A stretch of DNA of 64,000 bases from an uncultured Veillonellaceae bacterium (GCA_958348245.1 CATVYJ010000003.1:124001-188000); one strand, 5' to 3'; numbered from the stretch's first letter, positions 32,912 to 42,641 are shown. The notes: generated by a model not told the origin, from the sequence alone. Translations and numbers: made by a program.

Positions 32912-35900
32912 TCAGACCTCCTTCACGTAATCCTGCATGGCCTCCACATGCGTAATGTTGGAATGGCCGGCCATGACGTTCAGTACTTCCCGCGCCGTAT
33001 CGAGCGAGGTGAGGCAGGGAATGGCGAGCTCTACCGCGATGCGGCGCAGGTCATAGCCCTGCTGCTCGATTTCCGTGCCGTAGGAAATGGTGTTGATCAC
33101 CGCGTCCACCCGGCCGGACTTGAGGTATTTCTCGCAGTTCTCCCCTTTTTCGTTCATCTTCTTCACAATTTCCACGGGGATGCCTTTTTCCTGGAAATAC
33201 GCGCCCGTCCCGGAGGTGCAGATGATGTGATAGCCCGCTTCGGCAAAGCCTTTCGCCACGTCCGCCGCTTCTTCCTTGTCACGGTCGCTCACGGTGATGA
33301 GGATGTTGCCCTTGGCCGGCACGTCCAGATTGGAGGCGACCACCGCCTTGTAGAGCGCTTCCTGATAGGTGTGTCCGATGCCCATGACTTCGCCGGTGGA
33401 CTTCATTTCCGGTCCGAGCTTGATCTCTACGAGGCCCAGCTTGGAGAAAGAGAAGACCGGCGCCTTGATCGCCACGTAGGGTTTCGGCGGCATGAGGCCG
33501 AGCGGGATGCCCAGCGACGCCAGCGGTTCGCCGAGAGCCACGCGGACGGCGCATTCCACCATATTGATGCCCGTGACCTTGCTCATGAAAGGCACCGTGC
33601 GGGACGCGCGGGGATTCACTTCGATGACGTACACCCTGCCGCCCACCACGATGAACTGGATATTTACGAGGCCTTTCACGTTCATGGCGCGGGCGATGTC
33701 TTTCGTGTACTTCACGAGGGTGTCGATGATGTCCTGCGAGAGGTGCTGCGGCGGATAGACCGCGAAGGAGTCGCCCGAATGGACGCCGGCGCGCTCGATC
33801 TGCTCCATGATGCCCGGAATGCACACGTCGATGCCGTCGGAGATGGCGTCCACTTCCACTTCCCGGCCCACCATGTACTGGTCGATGAGCACCGGATGTT
33901 CATGGGAGGCCACCACGGCTTCGCGCAGGTACTGGAGGAGTTCTCCTTCGTCGTAGACGATCTGCATGGCACGGCCGCCGAGGACGTAGCTCGGGCGGAC
34001 GATGAGCGGATAGTCCAGCTCTTTCGTCTTTTCGAGGGCTTCCGCCACGCTTTCCACGAGGCAGCCCTTCGGGCGCGGAATGCCCAGCTGGCCCATGAGG
34101 GTGTCGAACCGTTCCCGGTCTTCCGCAAGGTCGATGCCTTCGTTGGACGTGCCGATGATGCGCACGCCCTGCTTCGCCATGGGCGTGGCGAGATTGATGG
34201 CGGTCTGGCCGCCGAACTGGCAGATGACCCCTTCGGGCTTTTCCTTTTCGATGATTTCCATTACGTCTTCTTCGGTGAGCGGTTCGAAGTAGAGCGCGTC
34301 CGACGTGTCGAAGTCGGTGGAGACCGTTTCCGGATTGTTATTGATGACGATGGATTTCTTGCCCGCCTTGCGGAGCGCCCACGACGCGTGGACGGAGCAG
34401 TAGTCGAATTCGATGCCCTGCCCGATGCGGATGGGTCCGGAGCCGAAGACCACCACGGAGTTGCTGCCCTGGGGCTTCACTTCGTCTTCCTGCCCGTAGG
34501 TGGAGTAATAATACGGCGTGTGCGCTTCAAATTCCGCGGCGCAGGTGTCCACCATCTTGTAATCGGGATGGATGCCCAGCTTCTTCTTCAGACGGGTGAC
34601 TTCCTTCTCGCTCTGGGGAATGAAGTGCGCAATGGCGCTGTCGGGCATCTGGATGCGCTTCGCGTTCCGCAGGGTGTCTTCATTGAGCCCTTCCTTGCGG
34701 AGGCGCTCTTCCGCGTCGATGATGTTCTTGATTTTGTAGAGGAAGAACAGGTCGATCTTCGTGATGCGGTTGATTTCCTCCGGCTCGATGCCGCGCCAGA
34801 GCGCTTCGGCGATGACGTAGAGCCGCTCGTCGTCCACGCGGTGCAGGAGGCAGCGGATGTCGTAGAGAGACTGGTTGTCCAGCTTGGCCAGATGGATGTA
34901 TCCCTCGCCCACTTCAAGGCAGCGCATGGCTTTGATGAGCGCCCCTTCGAAGGTGCGGTCGATGGCCATGACTTCGCCGGTGGCTTTCATCTGCGTGCCG
35001 ATCTGCCGGTCAGCGAGGGTGAATTTCTCAAAGGGCCACCGCGGGAATTTCAGCACCACGTAGTCGATGGACGGCTCGAAGCAGGCTTTGGTATTGCCCG
35101 TGATGGCGTTGGTGATTTCGTCGAGGTGCATGCCGAGGGCGATCTTAGCCGCCACCTTCGCGATGGGATAGCCCGTCGCTTTCGACGCGAGCGCGGACGA
35201 CCGGCTCACGCGGGGATTCACTTCGATGACGTAGTAATGGTTCGTGCGGGAGTCGAGGGCGTACTGCACATTGCACCCGCCTTCGATCTTGAGATAGCGG
35301 ATGATCTCGATGGACGCCGTGCGGAGCATCTGGAACTGCTGGTCCGTGAGGGTCTGCGTGGGGGCGACGACGATGGAGTCGCCGGTGTGCACGCCCACGG
35401 GGTCCACGTTTTCCATGGAGCAGACGATGATGCAGTTGTCCGCGCTGTCGCGCATCACTTCAAATTCAATTTCTTTCCAGCCGGCGACGCTCCGCTCCAC
35501 CAGAATCTGATTGATGGGCGAGAGCTTGATGCCCCGGTTGGCGATTTCTTCCATTTCGTACCGGTCATGGGCGATGCCGCCGCCGGTGCCGCCCAGCGTA
35601 TAGGCGGGACGGATGATGACGGGATAGCCGATCCTGTTGGCAAATTCCACGGCGGGCTCCAGCTCTTCGAAGATCTCCGACTCCGGCACGGGCTGGTGGA
35701 TTTCTTCCATGGCTTCCTTGAAGAGCTCCCGGTCTTCCGCGTGCTGGATGGCGTGGAGCGAAGAGCCGAGGAGCTTCACGTTGTATTCGTCGAGGACGCC
35801 CGCTTTGGCGAGCTGCACCGCCATATTGAGGCCCACCTGACCGCCGAGGGTGGCAAGGAGCGCGTCCGGGCGTTCTTTCTTGATGACTTCCGTCACAAAG

Positions 35901-36112
35901 GGCAGGGTGATCGGCTCGATGTAGACGCGGTCGGCGATGTCCGCGTCGGTCATGATGGTGGAGGGGTTGCTGTTCACCAGCACCACTTCGATGCCTTCCT
36001 CCCGGAGGGACCGGCAGGCCTGCGTCCCCGCGTAGTCAAATTCCGCAGCCTGGCCGATGATGATCGGACCGGAGCCGATGACCAGGACTTTCTTTACATC
36101 TGGATTCTTCAT
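32912..36112 (-). CDS. carB: Carbamoyl phosphate synthase, large subunit
   Basis: A 1066-residue synthetase with two homologous ATP-grasp halves and a C-terminal regulatory MGS-like domain. Duplicated motifs are visible: GSGPIIIGQAAEFDYAGTQA near residue 14 and GSGPIRIGQGIEFDYCSVHA near 560, with paired GGQ..N segments. The MGS domain (SDRDKEEAADVAKGFAEAG onward) is where UMP or ornithine act in relatives. It joins carA by an ATGA overlap. Full length, intact. Confidence 0.97.
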   Translation of the reverse strand: MKNPDVKKVLVIGSGPIIIGQAAEFDYAGTQACRSLREEGIEVVLVNSNPSTIMTDADIADRVYIEPITLPFVTEVIKKERPDALLATLGGQVGLNMAVQLAKAGVLDEYNVKLLGSSLHAIQHAEDRELFKEAMEEIHQPVPESEIFEELEPAVEFANRIGYPVIIRPAYTLGGTGGGIAHDRYEMEEIANRGIKLSPINQILVERSVAGWKEIEFEVMRDSADNCIIVCSMENVDPVGVHTGDSIVVAPTQTLTDQQFQMLRTASIEIIRYLKIEGGCNVQYALDSRTNHYYVIEVNPRVSRSSALASKATGYPIAKVAAKIALGMHLDEITNAITGNTKACFEPSIDYVVLKFPRWPFEKFTLADRQIGTQMKATGEVMAIDRTFEGALIKAMRCLEVGEGYIHLAKLDNQSLYDIRCLLHRVDDERLYVIAEALWRGIEPEEINRITKIDLFFLYKIKNIIDAEERLRKEGLNEDTLRNAKRIQMPDSAIAHFIPQSEKEVTRLKKKLGIHPDYKMVDTCAAEFEAHTPYYYSTYGQEDEVKPQGSNSVVVFGSGPIRIGQGIEFDYCSVHASWALRKAGKKSIVINNNPETVSTDFDTSDALYFEPLTEEDVMEIIEKEKPEGVICQFGGQTAINLATPMAKQGVRIIGTSNEGIDLAEDRERFDTLMGQLGIPRPKGCLVESVAEALEKTKELDYPLIVRPSYVLGGRAMQIVYDEGELLQYLREAVVASHEHPVLIDQYMVGREVEVDAISDGIDVCIPGIMEQIERAGVHSGDSFAVYPPQHLSQDIIDTLVKYTKDIARAMNVKGLVNIQFIVVGGRVYVIEVNPRASRTVPFMSKVTGINMVECAVRVALGEPLASLGIPLGLMPPKPYVAIKAPVFSFSKLGLVEIKLGPEMKSTGEVMGIGHTYQEALYKAVVASNLDVPAKGNILITVSDRDKEEAADVAKGFAEAGYHIICTSGTGAYFQEKGIPVEIVKKMNEKGENCEKYLKSGRVDAVINTISYGTEIEQQGYDLRRIAVELAIPCLTSLDTAREVLNVMAGHSNITHVEAMQDYVKEV

Positions 36113-37173
36113 TTGGCAGCGGCCTCCATTGCTTCTTTGAACTGGGTGAAGAGATAAAAATTGTCCGTCGGTCCCGGCGCGGCTTCCGGATGGTACTGCA
36201 CGGCCTGGATGGGCAGCGTCTTATGCCGGAATCCTTCGATGGTGCCGTCGTTGACGCTGCGGTAGGTCACTTCGAGGCAGTCCGGGAACCCTTCGTCGGA
36301 CACGGCGTAGCCGTGATTCTGGCTGGTGATGTACACCCGGCCGGTACGGAGGTCCTTCACGGGATGATTGGCTCCGCGGTGGCCGAAGGGCAGCTTGAAG
36401 GTGCGCGCCCCGAAGGCGAGGGACAGCACCTGGATGCCCATGCAGATGCCGAAGATGGGCTTTTTCCCGATGAGCTGCTTCACCGTGTCCACCACATAGC
36501 CCAGATCCTGGGGGTCCCCCGGGCCGGGCGAGAGGAAAATGCCGTCCGGATCGATGGCGAGAAGCTCCTCCGCCGGGGTGTGCGCCGGGAAGACATGCAC
36601 CGTGCAGTCATTCCGCGCAAGGCTCACGAGGATATTCTTTTTCAGGCCGCAGTCGAGGAGAGACACGTGGTATTTCCCGCTGCCGTACACATAGGGCACC
36701 GTCGTGGTGACGCGCTCTACCTGATTGCGGTGGAGAGACTGGGACAGCAGGTCCCGGATTTCCGCTTCCGTGCGCTCGGCGGAGACGATGACGCCTTTCA
36801 TGACGCCCTGCGTGCGGAGGGTCCGCGTGACGGCCCGGGTGTCCACATGGTAGAGGCAGGGCACGCGGTACCGTTCGATGAAATCGGAGATGGGCTCTCT
36901 GCATTCCCAGTTGCTCGGATGGAAGCAGAGCTGGTCCACAATGTAGCCGGCCGCGGCGGGTTTCGCATTCTGCATGAATTCATTGTTCGCGCCGTAATTG
37001 CCGATCAGGGGATAGGTGAGCGTCAGGATCTGCCCTTCGTAGGAAGGGTCGGTGAAGCATTCCTGATACCCGGTCATGCCGGTGTTGAACACCACTTCCC
37101 CGAGGCCTTCCGCGGTGCCGAGAAGCTCCCCTTCAAAGCGGGCTCCGTTTTCCAGGATGAGATAACCTTTCAT
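36109..37173 (-). CDS. carA: Carbamoyl phosphate synthase, small subunit
   Basis: A 354-residue glutaminase subunit delivering ammonia to CarB. The nucleophile Cys is in PIFGICMGIQ near residue 242; the usual GHQ is GIQ here, a conservative difference seen next to the active site. The N-terminal CPSase_sm domain has GEVVFNTGMTGYQE and DPSYEGQILTLTYP. The C-terminal His/Glu lies in VQYHPEAAPGP. Four-nt overlaps with pyrC upstream and carB downstream show tight coupling. Confidence 0.96.
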   Translation of the reverse strand: MKGYLILENGARFEGELLGTAEGLGEVVFNTGMTGYQECFTDPSYEGQILTLTYPLIGNYGANNEFMQNAKPAAAGYIVDQLCFHPSNWECREPISDFIERYRVPCLYHVDTRAVTRTLRTQGVMKGVIVSAERTEAEIRDLLSQSLHRNQVERVTTTVPYVYGSGKYHVSLLDCGLKKNILVSLARNDCTVHVFPAHTPAEELLAIDPDGIFLSPGPGDPQDLGYVVDTVKQLIGKKPIFGICMGIQVLSLAFGARTFKLPFGHRGANHPVKDLRTGRVYITSQNHGYAVSDEGFPDCLEVTYRSVNDGTIEGFRHKTLPIQAVQYHPEAAPGPTDNFYLFTQFKEAMEAAAK

Positions 37174-38462
37174 TTCAGCACGTTTCCTTCCTTCATTACA
37201 ATCTCTCCGTCCACCACGGTGAGCACCGCCTTTCCTTTCAGGGTGATGCCTTCAAAGGGGGTGAAGAGCGCTTTCGTATAGAGGTCTTTGCCGTGGACGG
37301 TCCATTCCCGGTTCGGATCGATGACCGTCACATCCGCCGGCGCGCCTTCTTCGAGAACGCCGCCCGCGACTCCGAGCAGCTCCGCCGGGCGGACCGACAT
37401 GAGTTCCACAATGCGGTCCATGGAGACCTTCCCCTTGTGGTAGAGTTCCGTCAGGACCGCCGCCAGCGACGTCTCAAGTCCTGCGATGCCATTGGGCGCG
37501 CAGCAGAAGGGCACGTCCTTTTCTTCGTTGGTGTGCGGCGCGTGATCGGTGATGATGGCGTCGATGGTGCCGTCCGCCACGCCTTCGATGAGCGCCTGCC
37601 GGTCTTCTTCCGTGCGGATGGGCGGCGCCATCTTGAACGCTGTATCATACGTGCGGAGCCGTTCGTCCGTAAAGAAGAGGTGCTGGGCGGTCACCTCCGT
37701 GGTGACGTCGATGCCGTCCGCCTTGGCCCGGCGGATGAGTTCCAGCGCTCCTTTCGAGCTCACGTGGGCGATGTGGATGTGGCAGCCCGTGAGCTTCGAC
37801 AGGACGAGATCCCGGGCGACCGCCAGGTCTTCCCCGGCGGCGGGGCGGCCCGTCACGCCGAGCCGGTAGGAGACTTTTCCTTCGTTCATGGAGCCCGCGG
37901 CGCACATGGTCATGTCCTCCGCATGGTCGATGACCATCCGTCCGAACATGTGCGCGTATTCCATGACGCGGCGCATGAAGTTCGCGCTTTCCACATAGTG
38001 GCCGTCGTCGGAGAAGGCCGCCGCGCCGGCCGCCGCCATGTCGCCCATTTCAGAGAGCTGCTTCCCCTCCAGATTTTTCGACACGGCGCCGATGATGCTC
38101 ACTTTCACCACGCCTTCCCGTTCCGCCCGTTCCTGGACGTCCCGGAGCACCGCCGCGTTGTCGATGACCGGCGCGGTATTCGCCATGGTGGCCACGCGGG
38201 TCACGCCCCCCGCCGCAGCCGCCTGCGTGCCCGTATGGATGTCTTCCTTCGCTTCCTGCCCGGGTTCGCGGAGATGGACATGCATATCGATGAGGCCGGG
38301 CGTGACAAAGCACCCCGCCGCGTCGTATACGACCGCCGCCGGATCGTCTTCCGCCGTGCCGCCCACGGAAAGGATGCGCCCGTTCTTGATGACCACATCG
38401 CCCGTCTCGTGCTGGCGCCGGGCCGGATTGATGATGGTGCCGTTTTTAATGATCAGCTTCAA
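37170..38462 (-). CDS. pyrC: Dihydroorotase
   Basis: A 430-residue class I dihydroorotase, a zinc amidohydrolase forming dihydroorotate. The metal ligands DMHVHLREPG (near residue 59), the second-shell IGAV region and TDHAPHTNEEK (near 307) match Firmicute PyrC. The start is TTG, 8 nt after GGAGG, giving a 17-nt overlap with pyrB. Confidence 0.94.
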   Translation of the reverse strand: MKLIIKNGTIINPARRQHETGDVVIKNGRILSVGGTAEDDPAAVVYDAAGCFVTPGLIDMHVHLREPGQEAKEDIHTGTQAAAAGGVTRVATMANTAPVIDNAAVLRDVQERAEREGVVKVSIIGAVSKNLEGKQLSEMGDMAAAGAAAFSDDGHYVESANFMRRVMEYAHMFGRMVIDHAEDMTMCAAGSMNEGKVSYRLGVTGRPAAGEDLAVARDLVLSKLTGCHIHIAHVSSKGALELIRRAKADGIDVTTEVTAQHLFFTDERLRTYDTAFKMAPPIRTEEDRQALIEGVADGTIDAIITDHAPHTNEEKDVPFCCAPNGIAGLETSLAAVLTELYHKGKVSMDRIVELMSVRPAELLGVAGGVLEEGAPADVTVIDPNREWTVHGKDLYTKALFTPFEGITLKGKAVLTVVDGEIVMKEGNVLK

Positions 38463-39411
38463 GGTCTTTTCCCTCCGTCAGTGTCAAATAGAGAAGCGCC
38501 ATGCGGATGGCCACGCCGTTGCGCACTTCTTCCTGAATCATGGACTGCTCGTCGTAGGCCACGTCGTAGGCGATTTCCACGCCCCGGTTCATCGGGCCGG
38601 GATGGAGCACCACCGCGTGGGGCTTGGCGAGGCGGAGCCGCGCCGCGTTGAGGCCGAAGATCCGCGCGTATTCCCGGAGCGTGGGGAAGAATCCCGCCGC
38701 CGCCCGCTCCAGCTGGATGCGGAGCACGTTCACTGCGTCCGCGTCCCGCAGCGCGTCTTCGATATTGTCGTCGATGACGACGCCCATGTCCGCCAGTTCC
38801 GGCGGAACGAGCGTGCGTGGTCCGAAGAGATGCACCTCCGCACCCATCTTGAGGAAGCCGTAAATGTCGCTCCGCGCCACGCGGGAGTGGAGGATGTCCC
38901 CGAGAATGACGTACTTCATGCCCTGGAAGGGGATGCCCGCCTGCCGCACCGTATAGAGGTCGAGCAGCGCCTGCGAAGGATGCTCGTGAGCGCCGTCGCC
39001 CGCATTGAAGATGATGGGCGTCTTCACCATGGGGCTCCATGCGCGGGATGCAAAAACAGCGGCGCCCTCTGACGAATCACGAATAATCACTGCATCGACC
39101 CCCATGGCAGAAACTGTCAGGAGGGTGTCTCTCATGCTTTCCCCTTTCGTCATCGAGCTGCCGCTCTTTGTAATATTGACCACATCCGCGCCGAGATATT
39201 TCCCCGCCAGTTCAAAGGAGCTGCGGGTGCGCGTGGACGCTTCCGAAAATACGGTCACCACGGATTTCCCCTTGAGATAATCCTTCTTCTTATTTTCTGA
39301 AAGCACGATCCGCTTCATCTGGTCTGCCATTTCCAGCACGCGGCTGATATCCTCCGCCGTGAAATTCTCCAGCCCCAGAATGGAACGTCCCGTGAGCACA
39401 GACTTTCCCAT
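38446..39411 (-). CDS. pyrB: Aspartate carbamoyltransferase, catalytic subunit
   Basis: A 321-residue ATCase. The carbamoyl-phosphate loop SEASTRTRSSFE is near residue 50, HEHPSQALLD near 130 and the HPGPMNRG loop near 262. No pyrI regulatory chain follows, so regulation is not of the E. coli hexamer type. The start at 39411 has AAGGAGG 5 nt upstream. It is the first gene of pyrB-C-carA-B-pyrK-D; pyrE, pyrF and pyrR are not in the window. Confidence 0.95.
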   Translation of the reverse strand: MGKSVLTGRSILGLENFTAEDISRVLEMADQMKRIVLSENKKKDYLKGKSVVTVFSEASTRTRSSFELAGKYLGADVVNITKSGSSMTKGESMRDTLLTVSAMGVDAVIIRDSSEGAAVFASRAWSPMVKTPIIFNAGDGAHEHPSQALLDLYTVRQAGIPFQGMKYVILGDILHSRVARSDIYGFLKMGAEVHLFGPRTLVPPELADMGVVIDDNIEDALRDADAVNVLRIQLERAAAGFFPTLREYARIFGLNAARLRLAKPHAVVLHPGPMNRGVEIAYDVAYDEQSMIQEEVRNGVAIRMALLYLTLTEGKDLEADH

Positions 39412-39515
39412 GTCGGCCTCCTTCCTGCACACACTGCGCCGCCGGCGCAGCCGGGCGCTCACGGCGGCCCCGCCGCCATGAGTTTCCCTTCTCACTTACT
39501 GAAAAAAATGCATTC
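39412..39515 (-). promoter_or_regulatory. pyr operon leader with two GC-rich hairpins
   Basis: The ~104-nt leader starts with GGGAATGC and a run of seven T, then carries GGCGG/CCGCC (39463-39477) and an 8-bp bulged hairpin (39436-39458) just before the RBS. I see no PyrR-binding consensus and no terminator T-tract. Confidence 0.4.
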
Positions 39516-39521
39516 CCATAA

Positions 39522-39550
39522 ATGATATAGGAGATACAGGTAAAATTCAA
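39522..39550 (-). promoter_or_regulatory. pyr operon promoter
   Basis: On the minus strand TTGAAT (39550-39545) and TATCAT (39527-39522) are exactly 17 nt apart, directly after the stop of the upstream nuclease gene. Confidence 0.7.
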
Positions 39551-39569
39551 GAGCGGATTTCCCTCCGCT

Positions 39570-41198
39570 TCAGAGGGTCTTCCTTGAAAAAGACGCCGCC
39601 GCTTCGATGACGCGCCGGAACGCCGGCGGGATATCCGCTTCCCCGAAAGCCAGCCCCAGCGCGCGGCCGATGATGACGCCCTTATTGCCGTACAGCCAGG
39701 CGAAGTAATAAAATTCGAGAGCTTTTTCATCGCGGCCGGAAATATTTTCCAGCTTGCGCGGCCGGTTCGTATACCGCGCAAGGCCCAGCTTCTGGCTGGC
39801 CTTCTTCACGAGGGCCGACGACACGTACGTGCCGCCCTCGCCCGTATCGCGGATGACGGCGTCCAGAAGGCTCCTCCGCCCCCGGGCGAGGCAGGTCATC
39901 ACCACATCCATTTCATAGCAGATATAATCCGTATAAAACACGTATTCCGAAGGTTTTCTGCCTTCCATGACATCCCGGTCGTAAAAGCACACCGCCGGCA
40001 CGTGGAAGCGGCGGATGAGCTGCGCGATCTTGCCGATGGAGCTTTCGCCCCGGGCGTTGATGAGGCAGATGCCGTGGAAATCAAAGTCCGTCTTCAGTGT
40101 GCGCGCGAAATACTCGAAGGAGCCGTACTCCGTCTCCCCTTCCACCAGCACGGCGCACCGCGCGTAAAGCGCCTCCTTCACTTCGGGGAAATGCATGATG
40201 AGGTGTTTTTCGATTTCCCTGTCGAAATGAAACGCCGCGCCGCACGCCGCGCGCACTTCCTGATTGGCGCCCCAGTAGAGGCGGATGATGGTGCGGTAAT
40301 CGTTGATGAGCGCATCCGCGGAATGGGTGACCACGAAAATCTGGCCGTCCAGCCCGTCGATGCCGAGCACTTCCTGCAGGAGATGCACAAAGAACGGCTC
40401 CTGATTGTTGAGAATGCGCTGCAGGAACGTGAGCACCGCCCGCTGCATGTACGGATGGAGATGGTGCTCCGGCTCGTCGATGCTGACCAGCACCGGCAGA
40501 TACCGCCGCCCTTTCCGGTCCGTCATGACGATTTCTTCAAAAGGCACGGCGCGGCTTTTCTTTTTCTGATACAGCTTGGCGAGGATGTACGAGCCCGCCG
40601 CGAAAAGCACCTGTATGGTGCTCCGCCCCGCGCCGGGCCGCCCTGCGCTGAAGATGGCGTGCATCAGCCGGAGCGCCGCCGTCTCCGCCGGTCCGCACAG
40701 GTCCACCTCGATGCCGTCCCGGGCGAAGATATCCTCCAGCCGCTTCCGCTCTTCCTCTCCGAAGTGAAGGCACGCCTCGAAGAGCTCCCGCACCTCTGCG
40801 GCGGTCCGTTCCGCATTTTCCCGCTGCATCGCCTCCGGCAGCGACTGGGCGATGTAGTACATGCGGCGGATGTATTCGAGCGGAAGCGTCTCGCCGGTAT
40901 CGCCGTTTTTCAGATGGGGCATCACTTCGTGGATGTGCTGGGTGAGCTCGATGCGCACCGCCTCTTCCGAGCCGTTGTCTCCGGCCGACAGGGTGTACAC
41001 CACGCGGATGGGCCGGTCCGGGTCCTGGAAATCCTGCTCGCGGAATCCGCATCCGGAGAGCGTCGTCTCCAGCAGGTCGAGAAAGTTGCTCTTCCCGATG
41101 TTGTTGTCCCCTACGAGATAGTTCACCCGCTCGTGAAAGACCATCTCCAGCCGGCGGAACGTGCGGTAATTTTCGATTTCAATTTTTGAAAGATACAT
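39570..41198 (-). CDS. OLD-family ATPase with TOPRIM nuclease domain
   Basis: A 542-residue protein with an N-terminal SMC/ABC-type ATPase and a C-terminal TOPRIM domain. Walker A is GDNNIGKSN (30-38), Walker B is LVSIDEPEHH (D241, E242), and THSAD at 291-295 is the switch histidine. TOPRIM acidic residues are E353 in LVEGETEYG and D407/D409 in FYDRDV. This is the architecture of OLD nucleases from phage P2 and of GajA in Gabija defence. No UvrD-like GajB or reverse transcriptase lies beside it, so it is probably a stand-alone (class 1-like) OLD. RBS AGGAGGG is clear. A role in phage exclusion or DNA repair is inference. Confidence 0.82.
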   Translation of the reverse strand: MYLSKIEIENYRTFRRLEMVFHERVNYLVGDNNIGKSNFLDLLETTLSGCGFREQDFQDPDRPIRVVYTLSAGDNGSEEAVRIELTQHIHEVMPHLKNGDTGETLPLEYIRRMYYIAQSLPEAMQRENAERTAAEVRELFEACLHFGEEERKRLEDIFARDGIEVDLCGPAETAALRLMHAIFSAGRPGAGRSTIQVLFAAGSYILAKLYQKKKSRAVPFEEIVMTDRKGRRYLPVLVSIDEPEHHLHPYMQRAVLTFLQRILNNQEPFFVHLLQEVLGIDGLDGQIFVVTHSADALINDYRTIIRLYWGANQEVRAACGAAFHFDREIEKHLIMHFPEVKEALYARCAVLVEGETEYGSFEYFARTLKTDFDFHGICLINARGESSIGKIAQLIRRFHVPAVCFYDRDVMEGRKPSEYVFYTDYICYEMDVVMTCLARGRRSLLDAVIRDTGEGGTYVSSALVKKASQKLGLARYTNRPRKLENISGRDEKALEFYYFAWLYGNKGVIIGRALGLAFGEADIPPAFRRVIEAAASFSRKTL

Positions 41199-41296
41199 GC
41201 GTCCCTCCTGCCCAGAGTTTAGTTGTTTCTTTCATTATAGCATTTTCCGCTCCCGCTGCGGGCGTCCCGTCTCCCGCCGCGCGCATTTCCCGCAGA

Positions 41297-41320
41297 AGAA
41301 AAAGCCCCTTTCGGAGCTTT
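41297..41320 (-). terminator. Terminator of thiC
   Basis: AGCCCC/GGAGCT stem with a 4-nt loop, followed on the minus strand by TTTTTCTT. Confidence 0.6.
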
Positions 41321-41324
41321 CTTG

Positions 41325-42614
41325 TCATTTCTTCTCGTTTCGCCGGTCGAGGATGGCGGACATGGTTTTCATGGGGCACATGGGGCCGCACATGGTGCAG
41401 GTATTTTCGTCTTCGGGACGGCTGCTCTCGCGGTAGCGCCGGGCTTTTTCCGGGTCGAGCGCGAGCTGTATCATCTGCGGGAAATCCACCTTCTGCCGGG
41501 CGCGGCTCATCGCTTCGTCCCAGTCCTTCGCACGGGGCACGCCCTTCGCGAGGTCCGCCGCGTGGCAGGCGATCTTCGAGGCGATGACGCCTTCCCGCAC
41601 GTCGTCGATATCGGGGAGGCGCAGATGCTCCGCCGGCGTGACGTAGCACAGGAAATCCGCCCCGCACGCCGCGGAGAGCGTCCCGCCGATGGCGGCGGTG
41701 ATGTGATCGTATCCGGGCGCCACGTCGGTCACGATGGGGCCCAGCACGTAGAGCGGCGCGCCGTGGCAGAGCTTCTTTGCGATCTCCACATTCATGCGGA
41801 TGTCATTGAGGGGCATGTGGCCCGGCCCTTCCACCATGACCTGCACGCCCGCTTCCCGCGCGCGGAGCACCAGCTCGCCCAGCGTGATGAGCTCGGAAAT
41901 CTGCACGGCGTCGGTAGAGTCATGGCAGCTCCCGCTCCGGCAGGCGTCGCCGAGCGACAGCGTCACATCGTATGTGCGGCAGATTTCGAGAAGCCGGTCA
42001 TACTGCTCGTAGAAAGGGTTCTCCTTTCCCTGCATGTACATCCACGCAAAGAGGATGGACCCGCCCCGGGAGACGAGATTCGTGAGGCGTTTGTTTTTCC
42101 ATACGTGGCCCGCCACTTCCTGAGTGATCCCCGCGTGGACCGTCATGAAATCCACCCCGTCTTTCGCGTGCTTTTCCACCACGGAGAACAGATCGTCGGC
42201 GGTCATGTCCTTCAGGCCCTTGTCCAGAAAGCCCACCGCGTCGTACATGGGCACCGTGCCGATGGCGGCGGGGCTCGTCTCGATGAGCCACTCCCGGAAA
42301 GGCGCGGTCCTGCCGTAGCACGAGAGATCCATGATGGCCTCCGCGCCGAGCCGGGCCGCCAGCTCCGCCTTGGCCTTTTCCGTGTCGTAATTGCACACGT
42401 CCTTGGAAATGCCCAGATTCACATTCATCTTCGTGCGGAGCCCCCGGCCGATGCCCCGGGGATGGAGCGCTTTGTGCCCCACGTTCGCCGGGATGACCAC
42501 CGTGCCGTCCGCCACGCGCGCGCGGACCACATCGGCGGAGAGATGCTCCTCCGCGGCGACGGTCTGCATCGCTTCCGTGACGATGCCCTGCTTTGCCGCT
42601 TCCAGCTGTGTCAT
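41325..42614 (-). CDS. thiC: Phosphomethylpyrimidine synthase
   Basis: A 429-residue radical SAM enzyme converting AIR to HMP phosphate, the thiamin pyrimidine. The C-terminal cluster motif reads CTMCGPMC near residue 405, and the core motifs NVNLGISKD, MDLSCYGRT, GPGHMPLNDI and GGTLSAACGADFLCYVTPAEHL are intact. It lacks the long N-terminal domain of plant and proteobacterial ThiC, as usual for anaerobic Firmicutes. RBS AAGGAGG is 4 nt upstream. It is monocistronic under a TPP riboswitch; other thi genes are not nearby. Confidence 0.95.
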   Translation of the reverse strand: MTQLEAAKQGIVTEAMQTVAAEEHLSADVVRARVADGTVVIPANVGHKALHPRGIGRGLRTKMNVNLGISKDVCNYDTEKAKAELAARLGAEAIMDLSCYGRTAPFREWLIETSPAAIGTVPMYDAVGFLDKGLKDMTADDLFSVVEKHAKDGVDFMTVHAGITQEVAGHVWKNKRLTNLVSRGGSILFAWMYMQGKENPFYEQYDRLLEICRTYDVTLSLGDACRSGSCHDSTDAVQISELITLGELVLRAREAGVQVMVEGPGHMPLNDIRMNVEIAKKLCHGAPLYVLGPIVTDVAPGYDHITAAIGGTLSAACGADFLCYVTPAEHLRLPDIDDVREGVIASKIACHAADLAKGVPRAKDWDEAMSRARQKVDFPQMIQLALDPEKARRYRESSRPEDENTCTMCGPMCPMKTMSAILDRRNEKK

Positions 42615-42641
42615 ATTGCCTCCTTGCGGGAAAATTCCCAT

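Noticed and set aside
32909..36157. A frame open for more than 1000 codons on the plus strand opposite carB
   Set aside because: carB is unmistakable on the other strand. The antisense frame is His/Asp/Arg-rich with no domain, as expected from GC-rich third positions.
39570..42614. A Gabija (GajAB) or retron defence system
   Set aside because: Only the OLD-like ATPase/TOPRIM gene is present; neighbours are thiC and pyrB, and no UvrD helicase or reverse transcriptase is found.
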